Position numbers and translations under genes: made by a program. The notes beneath the pieces were generated by a model. That model ran no database searches, was not told where the DNA came from, and worked only from the letters and a program-made list of their open reading frames with translations. From Planococcus sp. MB-3u-03 (GTDB lineage Bacteria > Bacillota > Bacilli > Bacillales_A > Planococcaceae), in contig NZ_CP025135.1 of NCBI RefSeq assembly GCF_002833405.1, positions 291,501 through 355,500 on the forward strand: DNA of 64,000 bases. The letters are read 5' to 3'. The stretch's first letter is position 1; every line of letters begins with the position of its first letter. Below, in pieces: positions 36,050 through 43,357 of this stretch.

Positions 36050-37792
36050 GTGAATGCAATCGCTTTAGCTGCTATGGGATTATTTATATTCGTTCTCGGA
36101 TACCGGTTTTATTCCAAGTACGTAGCAGAAAAGATCTTCAAGCTCGACCCGAATTACGTGACACCAGCCCACCGTTACAAAGACGGTGTCGACTTTGTCC
36201 CGACCAATAAGTTCGTCTTATGGGGACATCATTTTACATCCGTTGCAGGGGCTGCGCCGATTCTCGGGCCAGCTATCGCGGTCTATTGGGGCTGGCTGCC
36301 GGCGGTCCTTTGGGTCGTCTTTGGTACGGTGTTCGCAGCCGGCGTCCATGACTTCGGTACGCTCGCGCTTTCGGTCCGCAACAAAGGGCAATCTGTCGGG
36401 ACGCTTGCCCACCGCTTGATCGGCCAGCGTGGAAAAATCTTGTTCTTGTTTATCATCTTAATCTTGGTTCTTATGGTCAATGCGGTATTCGCCTGGGTCA
36501 TCGCGAACTTGTTCATTTCGTACCCGGCAAGCGTCATTCCGGTATTTATCCAGATTCCACTCGCGGTTTGGATTGGCTATGCTGCTTATAAGAAAAACAT
36601 GAAAATGCTCATCCCTTCTTTGATAGCGCTTGCAATCATGTATGGGACAGCGGTTATTTCCAGCCAAGTGGACTTTTTGCAAATTGACCTTGTCCGCTAT
36701 ATGGGCGGGGAAGAAGGTGCCGGCCTGTTCGGTCTTGGGGCCATTTCCAGCGCATTCTTCATCTGGATTGTCGTCTTGATGATTTATGTCTACATTGCAT
36801 CCACGCTGCCGGTTTGGAAACTTCTCCAGCCGCGTGACTTCATCAACTCCCACCAATTGATCGTCGGACTGGCGATTTTGTATCTGGGTCTCTTGTTCAC
36901 GAATCCTGAAATCACAGCGCCGGCAACCAACCCGGGCGCTGACGTTTCCTGGTTCCCGTTACTCTTCATCACCATTGCTTGTGGTGCGATTTCCGGTTTC
37001 CACGGACTCGTTTCTTCGGGTACTTCATCGAAGCAGTTGGATAAAGAAACAGATGCCCGCTTCGTCGGATACTTGGGAGCTGTCGGGGAAGGCGTGCTCG
37101 CACTGATCTCGATTATCGCCGTCATCACGCTATTCCCTGACCGTGCCGCATTTAGCGCATCTTACAGCAGCTTTGCTGAAGCAAGCGGCGCCGGTCTTGG
37201 AAACTTCATTGAAGGGGCGACGGTCCTTGCTTCCGGTTTGATGATTCCGGGATCGGTCGCTTCGACGATCGTTTCGATCATCGTCGTTTCGTTCGCTGCC
37301 ACCACACTTGATACATCGGTCCGCCTCATGCGCTATATCATTTCTGAGCTAGGTGTCGAATATAAAGTGCCTCAGCTTGAGAAAAAGCATGTCGCGACTT
37401 CAATTGCGGTACTTTCCAGCATGGCGCTGGTCATTTTGCCGGAAGGTCCGAACGGATTCGGTTCTGGCGGCTACTTGCTATGGCCACTGTTCGGGACATC
37501 TAACCAGCTATTGGCCGGAATCAGCTTGCTGTTGATTTCGATCTGGCTGCGGAAGCTCGGCAGAAATTACATGATCACCATTATTCCGATGGTATTCTTG
37601 ATGTTCATGACGCTATGGGCGATGTTCCAGCAAGTGTTCCTGCAATGGGCTTGGTACAACGAAGGATCGAATACATTGCTGTTCGTCTTCGGGGCCATCA
37701 TTTTCGTCTTTACGCTATGGATCATCTTGACTGCTGCACAGGCGCTCATGAGTAAATCAAATCCTGGATTTTCGGACGAAGATTTGAAATAA
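36050..37792 (+). CDS. Carbon starvation protein CstA-family transporter
   Basis: 580 aa with about 16 membrane segments. Family motifs: RFYSKYVAEKIFKLDPNYVTPAHRYKDGVDFVPTNK in the N-terminus (read in part), the GHHFTSVAGAAPILGPA loop and FHGLVSSGTSSKQ. Relatives import pyruvate (BtsT/CstA of E. coli) or peptides when carbon is short. GTG 36050 lies nine bases after AAAGGGAG; TTG 36041 abuts that site and is rejected. Ninety bases separate it from the preceding operon. Confidence 0.93.
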   Translation: MNAIALAAMGLFIFVLGYRFYSKYVAEKIFKLDPNYVTPAHRYKDGVDFVPTNKFVLWGHHFTSVAGAAPILGPAIAVYWGWLPAVLWVVFGTVFAAGVHDFGTLALSVRNKGQSVGTLAHRLIGQRGKILFLFIILILVLMVNAVFAWVIANLFISYPASVIPVFIQIPLAVWIGYAAYKKNMKMLIPSLIALAIMYGTAVISSQVDFLQIDLVRYMGGEEGAGLFGLGAISSAFFIWIVVLMIYVYIASTLPVWKLLQPRDFINSHQLIVGLAILYLGLLFTNPEITAPATNPGADVSWFPLLFITIACGAISGFHGLVSSGTSSKQLDKETDARFVGYLGAVGEGVLALISIIAVITLFPDRAAFSASYSSFAEASGAGLGNFIEGATVLASGLMIPGSVASTIVSIIVVSFAATTLDTSVRLMRYIISELGVEYKVPQLEKKHVATSIAVLSSMALVILPEGPNGFGSGGYLLWPLFGTSNQLLAGISLLLISIWLRKLGRNYMITIIPMVFLMFMTLWAMFQQVFLQWAWYNEGSNTLLFVFGAIIFVFTLWIILTAAQALMSKSNPGFSDEDLK

Positions 37793-37858
37793 TGGCTTTA
37801 TAGAAGGTGCAGGAAAGTTGCTGCCAGCAGAACGTTCATTATTATAGTAGGAAGTGCC

Positions 37859-37893
37859 AAGGGATCATATTCATGATCCCTTGTACTTTTTTC
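37859..37893 (+). terminator. Terminator after the cstA-like gene
   Basis: AAGGGATCA / TGATCCCTT stem, then GTACTTTTTT. The T run is four bases off the stem, so less canonical. Confidence 0.7.
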
Positions 37894-37909
37894 AGGAAGA
37901 GGTGCCGTT

Positions 37910-38173
37910 ATGCCGATCAGCGACAAACTGAAAAAATTAATCGACTGGTATGAGGCTGTCTTGGAACATCCGCACCGCACAGAAATCGCCCGGGAGCTCC
38001 GCAGCGAAGACGATTTATTCCTGTTGATGCTGTATTCGGAAATGCTCGGCATCCCGAATCCGGTCTATTATTACACGCTCGAGCTGTATCCGTATATGAT
38101 CGAGGAATTTCACGACTGGCATTTACGCATGGGCATGGAAAAATCCCCGCTGTCTGGAATCCGTTGCTGCTGA
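37910..38173 (+). CDS. cory-CC-star protein
   Basis: 87-aa cytoplasmic protein that ends in Cys-Cys directly before the stop (SGIRCC), which gives the family its name. The body is helical and rich in aromatic residues (NPVYYYTLELYPYMIEEFHDWH). Family members are found beside ArsA-type ATPases, as here with the ATPase starting 24 bases later. The terminal cysteine pair suggests metal or thiol chemistry; no function is established. Confidence 0.85.
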   Translation: MPISDKLKKLIDWYEAVLEHPHRTEIARELRSEDDLFLLMLYSEMLGIPNPVYYYTLELYPYMIEEFHDWHLRMGMEKSPLSGIRCC

Positions 38174-38197
38174 CTTTTAATGAAACGAGGGAATGGC

Positions 38198-39139
38198 ATG
38201 GATGTGTTATCGAAAAGCATTATTTTTGTCGGAGGCAAAGGCGGTGTCGGCAAATCGACATCCGCTGCAGCCATCGCCTGGCAATCCGCAAAAGCCGGGC
38301 ATAAGACTTTGCTGGTCTCCACAGACCCCGCACATAATGTCGGGGACATCTTCAACGAACAAATCGGCGGCCGCACAAAAGAAATCGCCGACAATTTATA
38401 CGCGCTTGAAATCGATCCTGAAATCGAGACGGAAAATTACATCAAAGGTGTCAAAAACAATATTCGCGGAACGGTCCACACGAGCATGATGGAAGAAGTG
38501 AATCGCCAGCTCGATACGGCCAAAGCCTCTCCTGGTGCGGACGAGGCGGCGCTTTTTGACAAACTGATCCACATCATTCTTGAGGAGCGCCAGCATTTCG
38601 ACAAGCTGGTGTTCGATACGGCGCCTACCGGTCACACGATCCGGCTGTTATCGCTGCCGGAGCTGATGGGGGTGTGGATTGAAGGTTTGCTCGATAAGCG
38701 CCGCAAAACCAATGAGAATTATACAGCGCTATTGAATGACGGCGAACCGCGCGAAGACCCGATTTACGATGTCTTGCGCGAACGTCAGGAACGCTTCTCG
38801 AAAGCGCGTGATATTTTGTTGGACGCTAAGCAAACCGGTTTCGTTTTCGTCTTGAACCCGGAGCGCCTGCCGATTTTGGAGACGAAAAAAGCATTGGAGC
38901 TATTGGATAAATACCATCTCCACGTGAAAACCTTGATCATCAATAAAGTGCTCCCGGAAAAAGTGGAAGGCGCGTTTTTCCAAGAACGCAAAAAGCACGA
39001 AACCAAGTATATGGACATGATCAAAGAAACATTCCCGAAACAGCAGCTATTGTATATTCCGCTGTTTTCGCAGGACATCATCAGCAAGCAGCAGCTTGAA
39101 CAATTCAGCCAACATTTTCAGGAGGGTGACGCAGTTTGA
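38198..39139 (+). CDS. ArsA-family ATPase
   Basis: 313 aa deviant-Walker P-loop ATPase. The loop is GGKGGVGKSTSAAA (residues 10-23), with STDPAHNVGDIF and the switch FDTAPTGHTIRLLSLPE. It is half the size of arsenite-pump ArsA and resembles Get3-like single-domain members. No arsB, arsC or arsR is near, so arsenic resistance is not implied. ATG 38198 with a CGAGGG site is preferred to ATG 38180. Downstream neighbour overlaps by TTGA. Confidence 0.9.
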   Translation: MDVLSKSIIFVGGKGGVGKSTSAAAIAWQSAKAGHKTLLVSTDPAHNVGDIFNEQIGGRTKEIADNLYALEIDPEIETENYIKGVKNNIRGTVHTSMMEEVNRQLDTAKASPGADEAALFDKLIHIILEERQHFDKLVFDTAPTGHTIRLLSLPELMGVWIEGLLDKRRKTNENYTALLNDGEPREDPIYDVLRERQERFSKARDILLDAKQTGFVFVLNPERLPILETKKALELLDKYHLHVKTLIINKVLPEKVEGAFFQERKKHETKYMDMIKETFPKQQLLYIPLFSQDIISKQQLEQFSQHFQEGDAV

Positions 39140-40119
39140 AAGCATTTGTAATGGAAGCAGGCCAGTATAAATTAAAAGACATGCCAGAACCGCAAGCACA
39201 AGCAGGAGAAGTTGTCGTGAAAATCCGGGATGCCGGAATCAACCGCCGCGACCTCGGCCTTTTGAAGCGCTACGGAGACAACCCGGAAGCACTGATCATC
39301 GGATCGGACGGGGCAGGTGTTGTCGAATCACTCGGTGAAGGCGTCACCGCTTTTGCGATCGGTGATGAAGTGATTATCAATCCTGGGCTCCGCTGGGAAC
39401 AAAACAGCGATGCGCCGCCAGAAGGCTTTGATATTCTCGGCATGCCGGACCACGGGACGTTTGCAGAGAAAATCGCCATTTCTGCACAGCAGCTGGAGAA
39501 AAAGCCAGCGCACCTGTCCTGGGAAGAAGCAGGCGGGCTCGCGCTCCCTGCGATGACCGGCTATCGTGCCTTGTTCACGAAAGGGCAAGTGAAAAAAGGC
39601 GATACTTTGTTCATTCCAGGCGCAGGCAGCGGAGTTGCGACGTTTTTGATTCAATTTGCGAAAAATGCAGGGGCGACGGTTATCGTCACATCACGCAGTG
39701 AAGACAAGCTTGCGCGCGCGAAAGAAATCGGCGCAGACATTGCCATTCCGACCGACAGCGATTGGGTCAAGGAACTCGAAGGCCACACGATTGACCTCGT
39801 CATCGACAGCGTCGGGGGCGCCACGTTCAACCGTTCGCTCGACGTATTGAAAAAGGGTGGGCGCATTGTCATTTTCGGTGCGACCACCGCGGATAATGTC
39901 GATTTCAATTTGCGCAGCTTTTTCTATGGGCAATATCAATTATTCGGTTCGACGATGGGCAGCCGCGAGGAATTGCGCGACATGATCCAGCACATTGAAC
40001 AACATGATACCCATCCTGTCGTCGACCGCGTCTTCTCTTTGGACGAAGCGCAAGAGGCTTTTGATTATTTGGCGGAAGGCAAGCAATTCGGCAAAGTAGT
40101 TTTGCGTGCTTCCGAATAA
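39136..40119 (+). CDS. Zinc-independent MDR-family oxidoreductase
   Basis: 327-aa medium-chain dehydrogenase/reductase. Nucleotide site FIPGAGSGVATFLIQFAKNAGA; early motif INRRDLGLLKRYG and DGAGVVESLG. Zinc-site residues of alcohol dehydrogenases are not evident, so a quinone- or enoyl-reductase role is likelier. TTG start overlapping the ArsA stop, with AGGAGGG upstream, so it is translationally coupled to the ATPase. Confidence 0.88.
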   Translation: MKAFVMEAGQYKLKDMPEPQAQAGEVVVKIRDAGINRRDLGLLKRYGDNPEALIIGSDGAGVVESLGEGVTAFAIGDEVIINPGLRWEQNSDAPPEGFDILGMPDHGTFAEKIAISAQQLEKKPAHLSWEEAGGLALPAMTGYRALFTKGQVKKGDTLFIPGAGSGVATFLIQFAKNAGATVIVTSRSEDKLARAKEIGADIAIPTDSDWVKELEGHTIDLVIDSVGGATFNRSLDVLKKGGRIVIFGATTADNVDFNLRSFFYGQYQLFGSTMGSREELRDMIQHIEQHDTHPVVDRVFSLDEAQEAFDYLAEGKQFGKVVLRASE

Positions 40120-40188
40120 AAAATGAAACTTTTTTGATCATCGGCCGTATATAAGGATAAGAAAGTAATTTGACTGGAGGTCATTTTA

Positions 40189-40509
40189 ATGGAGAAAACT
40201 GGGCTAAAGATTCTCGTCCACGCCAGTGCGTTTTTCGCTCCGTTCCTTGTGCCGGTGATTGTCTTTTTCGTCGCCATGTTCGTCACGGACGACCATGAAT
40301 TGAAGAAACTGTCGATTCAAGCCCTGTTGTTCCAATTGGTCATGGGTGCATTGCTCTTTGTATCGAGCATGCTGACGGTCGTCCTGATCGGATTCCCGCT
40401 CTTGCTGTTGTTCGGTGCCATCGGTATCATCGTGCCGATCATCGCGATCATCAAAGCCTTGAACAACGAGCCATACGATTATCCGGTAGTCGGGGCATGG
40501 TATCAATAA
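40189..40509 (+). CDS. DUF4870 family membrane protein
   Basis: 106 aa with three hydrophobic segments (about 7-30, 42-64, 66-92). Matches DUF4870 in size and in the pattern IQALLFQLVMGALLF followed by a C-terminal IIAIIKALNNEPYDYP. Function unknown. TGGAGG site. Own terminator follows. Confidence 0.83.
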   Translation: MEKTGLKILVHASAFFAPFLVPVIVFFVAMFVTDDHELKKLSIQALLFQLVMGALLFVSSMLTVVLIGFPLLLLFGAIGIIVPIIAIIKALNNEPYDYPVVGAWYQ

Positions 40510-40530
40510 TGGAATAGAAGCAGCATCACA

Positions 40531-40564
40531 AAACCCGCCGGGAATTTTCTCCGGCGGGTTTTTT
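40531..40564 (+). terminator. Terminator
   Basis: Eleven-base-pair stem AAACCCGCCGG / CCGGCGGGTTT with a nine-base loop and six T. Confidence 0.92.
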
Positions 40565-40610
40565 GTGGAATCAAGTGTGTGAAGTACGAGAGAGGGGAAG
40601 CAGTAATTTT

Positions 40611-40648
40611 TATATGGGGGATTGCGCTCCAATCGAACATCCCATATA
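40611..40648. repeat. Two-part hairpin in the 40.5-41.3 kb gap
   Basis: Outer stem TATATGGG / CCCATATA and inner stem GATTG / CAATC around CGCTC. No T run follows, so it is not an ordinary terminator. Role unknown. Confidence 0.5.
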
Positions 40649-40686
40649 GCTCGGACTACGTGAAGAGTATAGTATAGGAAAGTGAG

Positions 40687-40866
40687 TAGAAAAGCTTCCG
40701 CTTTTCGACTGCGTTACAGGGGGCTGCTTTCCGAGGGGCGGGTGTTGAGCCAATGTGCCGCTAAGTGCACGGCACATTTGTCTCGCCAGCCCGCGCGGTC
40801 CCTCAGGAGTCAGCCCCCTTCCACTCCGTCTCTAGCTTTAGAGGGGAAAATCATTTCTTCAGCTCC
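40687..40866 (-). repeat. Repeat module R2, copy 1
   Basis: About 180 bases matching the reverse complement of 57211-57390 nearly throughout. It begins (plus strand) with GAAAAGC-TTCC-GCTTTTC, then a long imperfect palindrome: GGGGGCTG pairs with CAGCCCCC, GAGGG (40732-40736) with CCCTC (40799-40803), and an apical AATGTGCCG / CGGCACATT. Strand is given so that module R1 precedes R2. In that direction the last hairpin has a GGAA loop. No ORF is shared between the copies. Confidence 0.85.
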
Positions 40867-40974
40867 TTTAAAATGAAATGTAGAAATTCATCTTATTATA
40901 TAGCTAACTTCAAACAGGTAGAAGAATGGAGGGTCACGTGTCTTCATCCACAAAACAAACCCATAAATTTAACT

Positions 40975-41250
40975 TACTCAATTAGCGGCTTGTCAGACGC
41001 ACCATCTCGGGAAGCGATTCCCCCCGTTAGCGGGCAATTGGTTAGAGAAGCAGATCTGATTATACATTCTTCACATAACAGAATCTTTAAGCCGCCGAGC
41101 GACACGGATGAGCCGCCGCAATGAGACAGGCGTTCTTCCTGGCTTATTGCGGGAGGCCAACCCAAAGCAAGGCGGCGAATACCAACATGGAGCTCCATTC
41201 AATATTCAGCAACCTTGTTACAAGAAAACTTTCGCTATCAAGTCCAGCTA
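40975..41250 (-). repeat. Repeat module R1, copy A
   Basis: Read on the minus strand this matches the plus strand at 56585-56835 and 56841-57085, with the best-kept stretch GCTTTGGGTTGGCCTC. Together with R2 copy 1 and a diverged ~110-base spacer it forms a composite unit. It contains an open frame of 74 codons (41198 to 40974) with the ALGWP and ISQEERLS words also present in the other copies, but no ribosome site is visible, so I do not call a gene. Confidence 0.8.
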
Positions 41251-41299
41251 AGCGCGACCGCCAAGCGACTTTGATTTTCCACCATTCAAATTCACCAAC

Positions 41300-41333
41300 A
41301 AAAAAAGTGCAACGGCCTGAGCCGCTGCACTTT
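41300..41333 (-). terminator. Terminator of the ytoQ-like gene
   Basis: On the minus strand AAAGTGCAGCGGC / GCCGTTGCACTTT (one G-T wobble) followed by seven T. Confidence 0.88.
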
Positions 41334-41336
41334 CTG

Positions 41337-41777
41337 TTATTCGAAGATATAGGACAAAGCTTTGATCGCCTGGTCACAGGTTTCGACGGTGGCGTTCGCT
41401 TTTTGGGAAAGTTCTTTTAACGGGTGATGCAATTTTTCAGGGCGAATGACGATGAGTGGTTTATGGCTTGCCAAAGCGGAGCTTGCGTCCATCGCTGTAT
41501 TCCACTGCTTGTACTGTTCGCCGAACAAGGCGATGACAAGGTCCGATTTTTCCATCAACACGCTTGTGCGCAAATTATTGAAGCTGGATGCAGCGGCGTC
41601 TTTGAAGATGGCGCTCGGCTGTTCACCCAGGATCTCTTCGCCGATATTGTCGGAGCGGTCGTGGTCTTCCATCGGCCCGACAAAATCGACCGGCAGATTG
41701 AGCGCCAAGGATTTCTTTTTGATTTCTTCGCGCCAAGAACTGTGAATTTCGCCTGCAAGGTAAACGGTTAATCTCAT
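41337..41777 (-). CDS. YtoQ family protein
   Basis: 146 aa. Matches YtoQ: opens MRLTVYLAGEIHSSWREEI, then VGPMEDHDRSDNIGEEILG and EKSDLVIALFGEQYKQWNTAMD. The fold resembles nucleoside 2-deoxyribosyltransferase-like proteins; activity is unknown. ATG 41777 with GGAGGATGAG upstream is chosen over ATG 41786, which would sit on the ribosome site. Single gene. Confidence 0.88.
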   Translation of the reverse strand: MRLTVYLAGEIHSSWREEIKKKSLALNLPVDFVGPMEDHDRSDNIGEEILGEQPSAIFKDAAASSFNNLRTSVLMEKSDLVIALFGEQYKQWNTAMDASSALASHKPLIVIRPEKLHHPLKELSQKANATVETCDQAIKALSYIFE

Positions 41778-41843
41778 GAGTCTCATCCTCCATTTTCCAT
41801 TTCCTCTTAGTGTAGCATAAAGCAGGAAGAGTCGGAAAAGGAT

Positions 41844-42065
41844 TCAGACAATTTGGCGTTCTCTCGTTCGGACGGGCATGCATGAAAGCACATGGCTGAT
41901 TTTGAAGTGGCGCTTCTCGCGGCGCAAAAAGCAATAAGCCTGGAACGAATCACCGCTGACTTTCAGGATTTTGACGCGTCGTTTGCTGATGGTGCCGTCG
42001 TTTGCCATATACATGATGTCGATCAATTGCCGGTATTTGAATGCTTTTAGAAGTTGCGCTTTCAT
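41844..42065 (-). CDS. Small WYL-domain protein, probably SOS-induced
   Basis: 73 aa consisting only of a WYL-type domain (IDIMYMANDGTISKRRVKILKVSGDSFQAYCFLRREKRHF in part), without the usual helix-turn-helix partner. WYL domains sense ligands, and several act as regulators near DNA-repair or defence genes. AGGAGGG before ATG 42065. Its promoter carries a LexA-type box across the start site and it is divergent from sbcDC. Confidence 0.85.
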   Translation of the reverse strand: MKAQLLKAFKYRQLIDIMYMANDGTISKRRVKILKVSGDSFQAYCFLRREKRHFKISHVLSCMPVRTRERQIV

Positions 42066-42083
42066 GATAACCCTCCTCAGATA

Positions 42084-42097
42084 AGAACGTTTGTTCT
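42084..42097. promoter_or_regulatory. LexA (SOS) box of the WYL gene
   Basis: AGAACGTTTGTTCT has the perfect GAAC-N4-GTTC core of the Bacillus LexA/DinR box (CGAACRNRYGTTYG). It starts just after the minus-strand -10, so it would cover the transcription start. Confidence 0.75.
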
Positions 42098-42098
42098 C

Positions 42099-42127
42099 AT
42101 TATATACCGGGCAGGGGAATGAAACAA
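42099..42127 (-). promoter_or_regulatory. Promoter of the WYL gene
   Basis: On the minus strand TTGTTT (42127-42122), 17-base spacer, TATAAT (42104-42099). The LexA box follows immediately. Confidence 0.7.
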
Positions 42128-42142
42128 GTGAAATGAATCGTG

Positions 42143-42166
42143 TATAATGGAACGAACGTATATTCT
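42143..42166 (+). promoter_or_regulatory. sbcDC -10 element with overlapping LexA-like box
   Basis: TATAAT at 42143-42148; CGAACGTATATTCT at 42153-42166 fits the LexA consensus except at positions 10 and 14. It would cover the start site of the sbcDC transcript. Weaker than the WYL box. Confidence 0.55.
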
Positions 42167-42193
42167 TTTATATAGAAGAAAGGGGATCTTTTC

Positions 42194-43357
42194 ATGAAAT
42201 TCATCCATACGGCTGACTGGCATCTCGGGAAATTGGTGCAGGGCGTACATATGACAGAAGACCAGCGATTTGTGCTGGATCAATTGATCAAAGCAATCGA
42301 ACAGGAGCGTCCCGATGCACTGGTTATTGCGGGGGATTTGTATGACCGTGCCGTGCCGCCGACAGAAGCGGTGCGTTTGCTGGATGATCTGCTCGCGAAA
42401 ATCGTGCTGGATATGAAAGTGCCGGTCATTGCCGTGGCAGGCAACCATGACAGCCCGGGAAGGCTTGATTTCGGGAGCCGCGCATTGAAAAGCAACGGCC
42501 TCCATATCGCGGGCCCGATCCGGCCAGAATTCGACCCGGTCGTTTTGAGCGATGAAGCGGGCGAAGTTCATTTTCATCTAGTGCCGTACACGGATCCATC
42601 GATGGTGCGCCATGTATTTGAAGACCCGGACATCAAAACCCATGACGATGCGATGAAAGCGATGACCGAACGCATTTCCGCTGAAATGGATCCGTCGGCG
42701 CGTCACGTGTTCGTCGGCCATGCGTTCGTGACGCCTCGCGGAGAACAGGAAGACAATACGAGCGATTCCGAACGGCCGCTTGCGATCGGTGGGGCGGAAC
42801 ACGTCAGCGCGCAGCATTTCCAGCCGTTCCATTACACAGCGCTCGGCCATTTGCATAAAGCGCATTATGTATTGAATGAAACGATCCGCTATTCAGGGTC
42901 GCCATTAAAATATTCGATATCGGAAGAGCACCACCAAAAAGGGTTTCATGTGGTTGAGTTAGCTGCAGATGGATCTGTCACAGTCGACAAGCGCTTATTC
43001 ACAGCGAAGCGCGATATGCGTTCAGTGGAAGGGACAATCGCGGAAATTATGGAGCATGAGAGAAGCGACGATTATGTCTTCGTTACCTTGCTCGATGAGA
43101 CGCCCGTTTTGTATCCGATGGAAAAAGTGCGCTCGGTGTATCCGAACGCGATGCATGTACAGCGCAAAACGTTCGCGAAAGAAGCCGGCGAATCGACCAT
43201 CGGCAACCGCCGGAAGATGGACCCGATGCAATTATTCAACGCATTCTATGAAGAAGTAAAAGGCGATGTGCCGACAGCGGAAACGGCTGAACTGTTCGGT
43301 GACGTGTTGCAGGAATTCCTTCAGGCAGATTCTGAACGTGAAGAGGTGAAGTCATGA
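42194..43357 (+). CDS. sbcD: Exonuclease SbcCD, nuclease subunit D
   Basis: 387-aa Mre11-type metallophosphatase nuclease that, with SbcC, opens hairpins and processes DNA ends. All phosphoesterase motifs are present: DWHLGK (8-13), GDLYDR, GNHDS, the GHAF histidine and GHLHKAH. AAAGGGGA site. The stop overlaps the sbcC start (ATGA), so the two subunits are made together. Confidence 0.97.
   Translation: MKFIHTADWHLGKLVQGVHMTEDQRFVLDQLIKAIEQERPDALVIAGDLYDRAVPPTEAVRLLDDLLAKIVLDMKVPVIAVAGNHDSPGRLDFGSRALKSNGLHIAGPIRPEFDPVVLSDEAGEVHFHLVPYTDPSMVRHVFEDPDIKTHDDAMKAMTERISAEMDPSARHVFVGHAFVTPRGEQEDNTSDSERPLAIGGAEHVSAQHFQPFHYTALGHLHKAHYVLNETIRYSGSPLKYSISEEHHQKGFHVVELAADGSVTVDKRLFTAKRDMRSVEGTIAEIMEHERSDDYVFVTLLDETPVLYPMEKVRSVYPNAMHVQRKTFAKEAGESTIGNRRKMDPMQLFNAFYEEVKGDVPTAETAELFGDVLQEFLQADSEREEVKS

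Noticed and set aside
38198..39139. Arsenic resistance locus
   Set aside because: The ATPase is of the ArsA family, but no arsB, arsC, arsD or arsR gene is near and the partner is a cory-CC-star protein.
40974..41198. 74-codon frame in repeat R1 as a gene
   Set aside because: No ribosome site, and the same frame in copy B is short and in copy C has a different start. Reported as a repeat with a shared frame instead.
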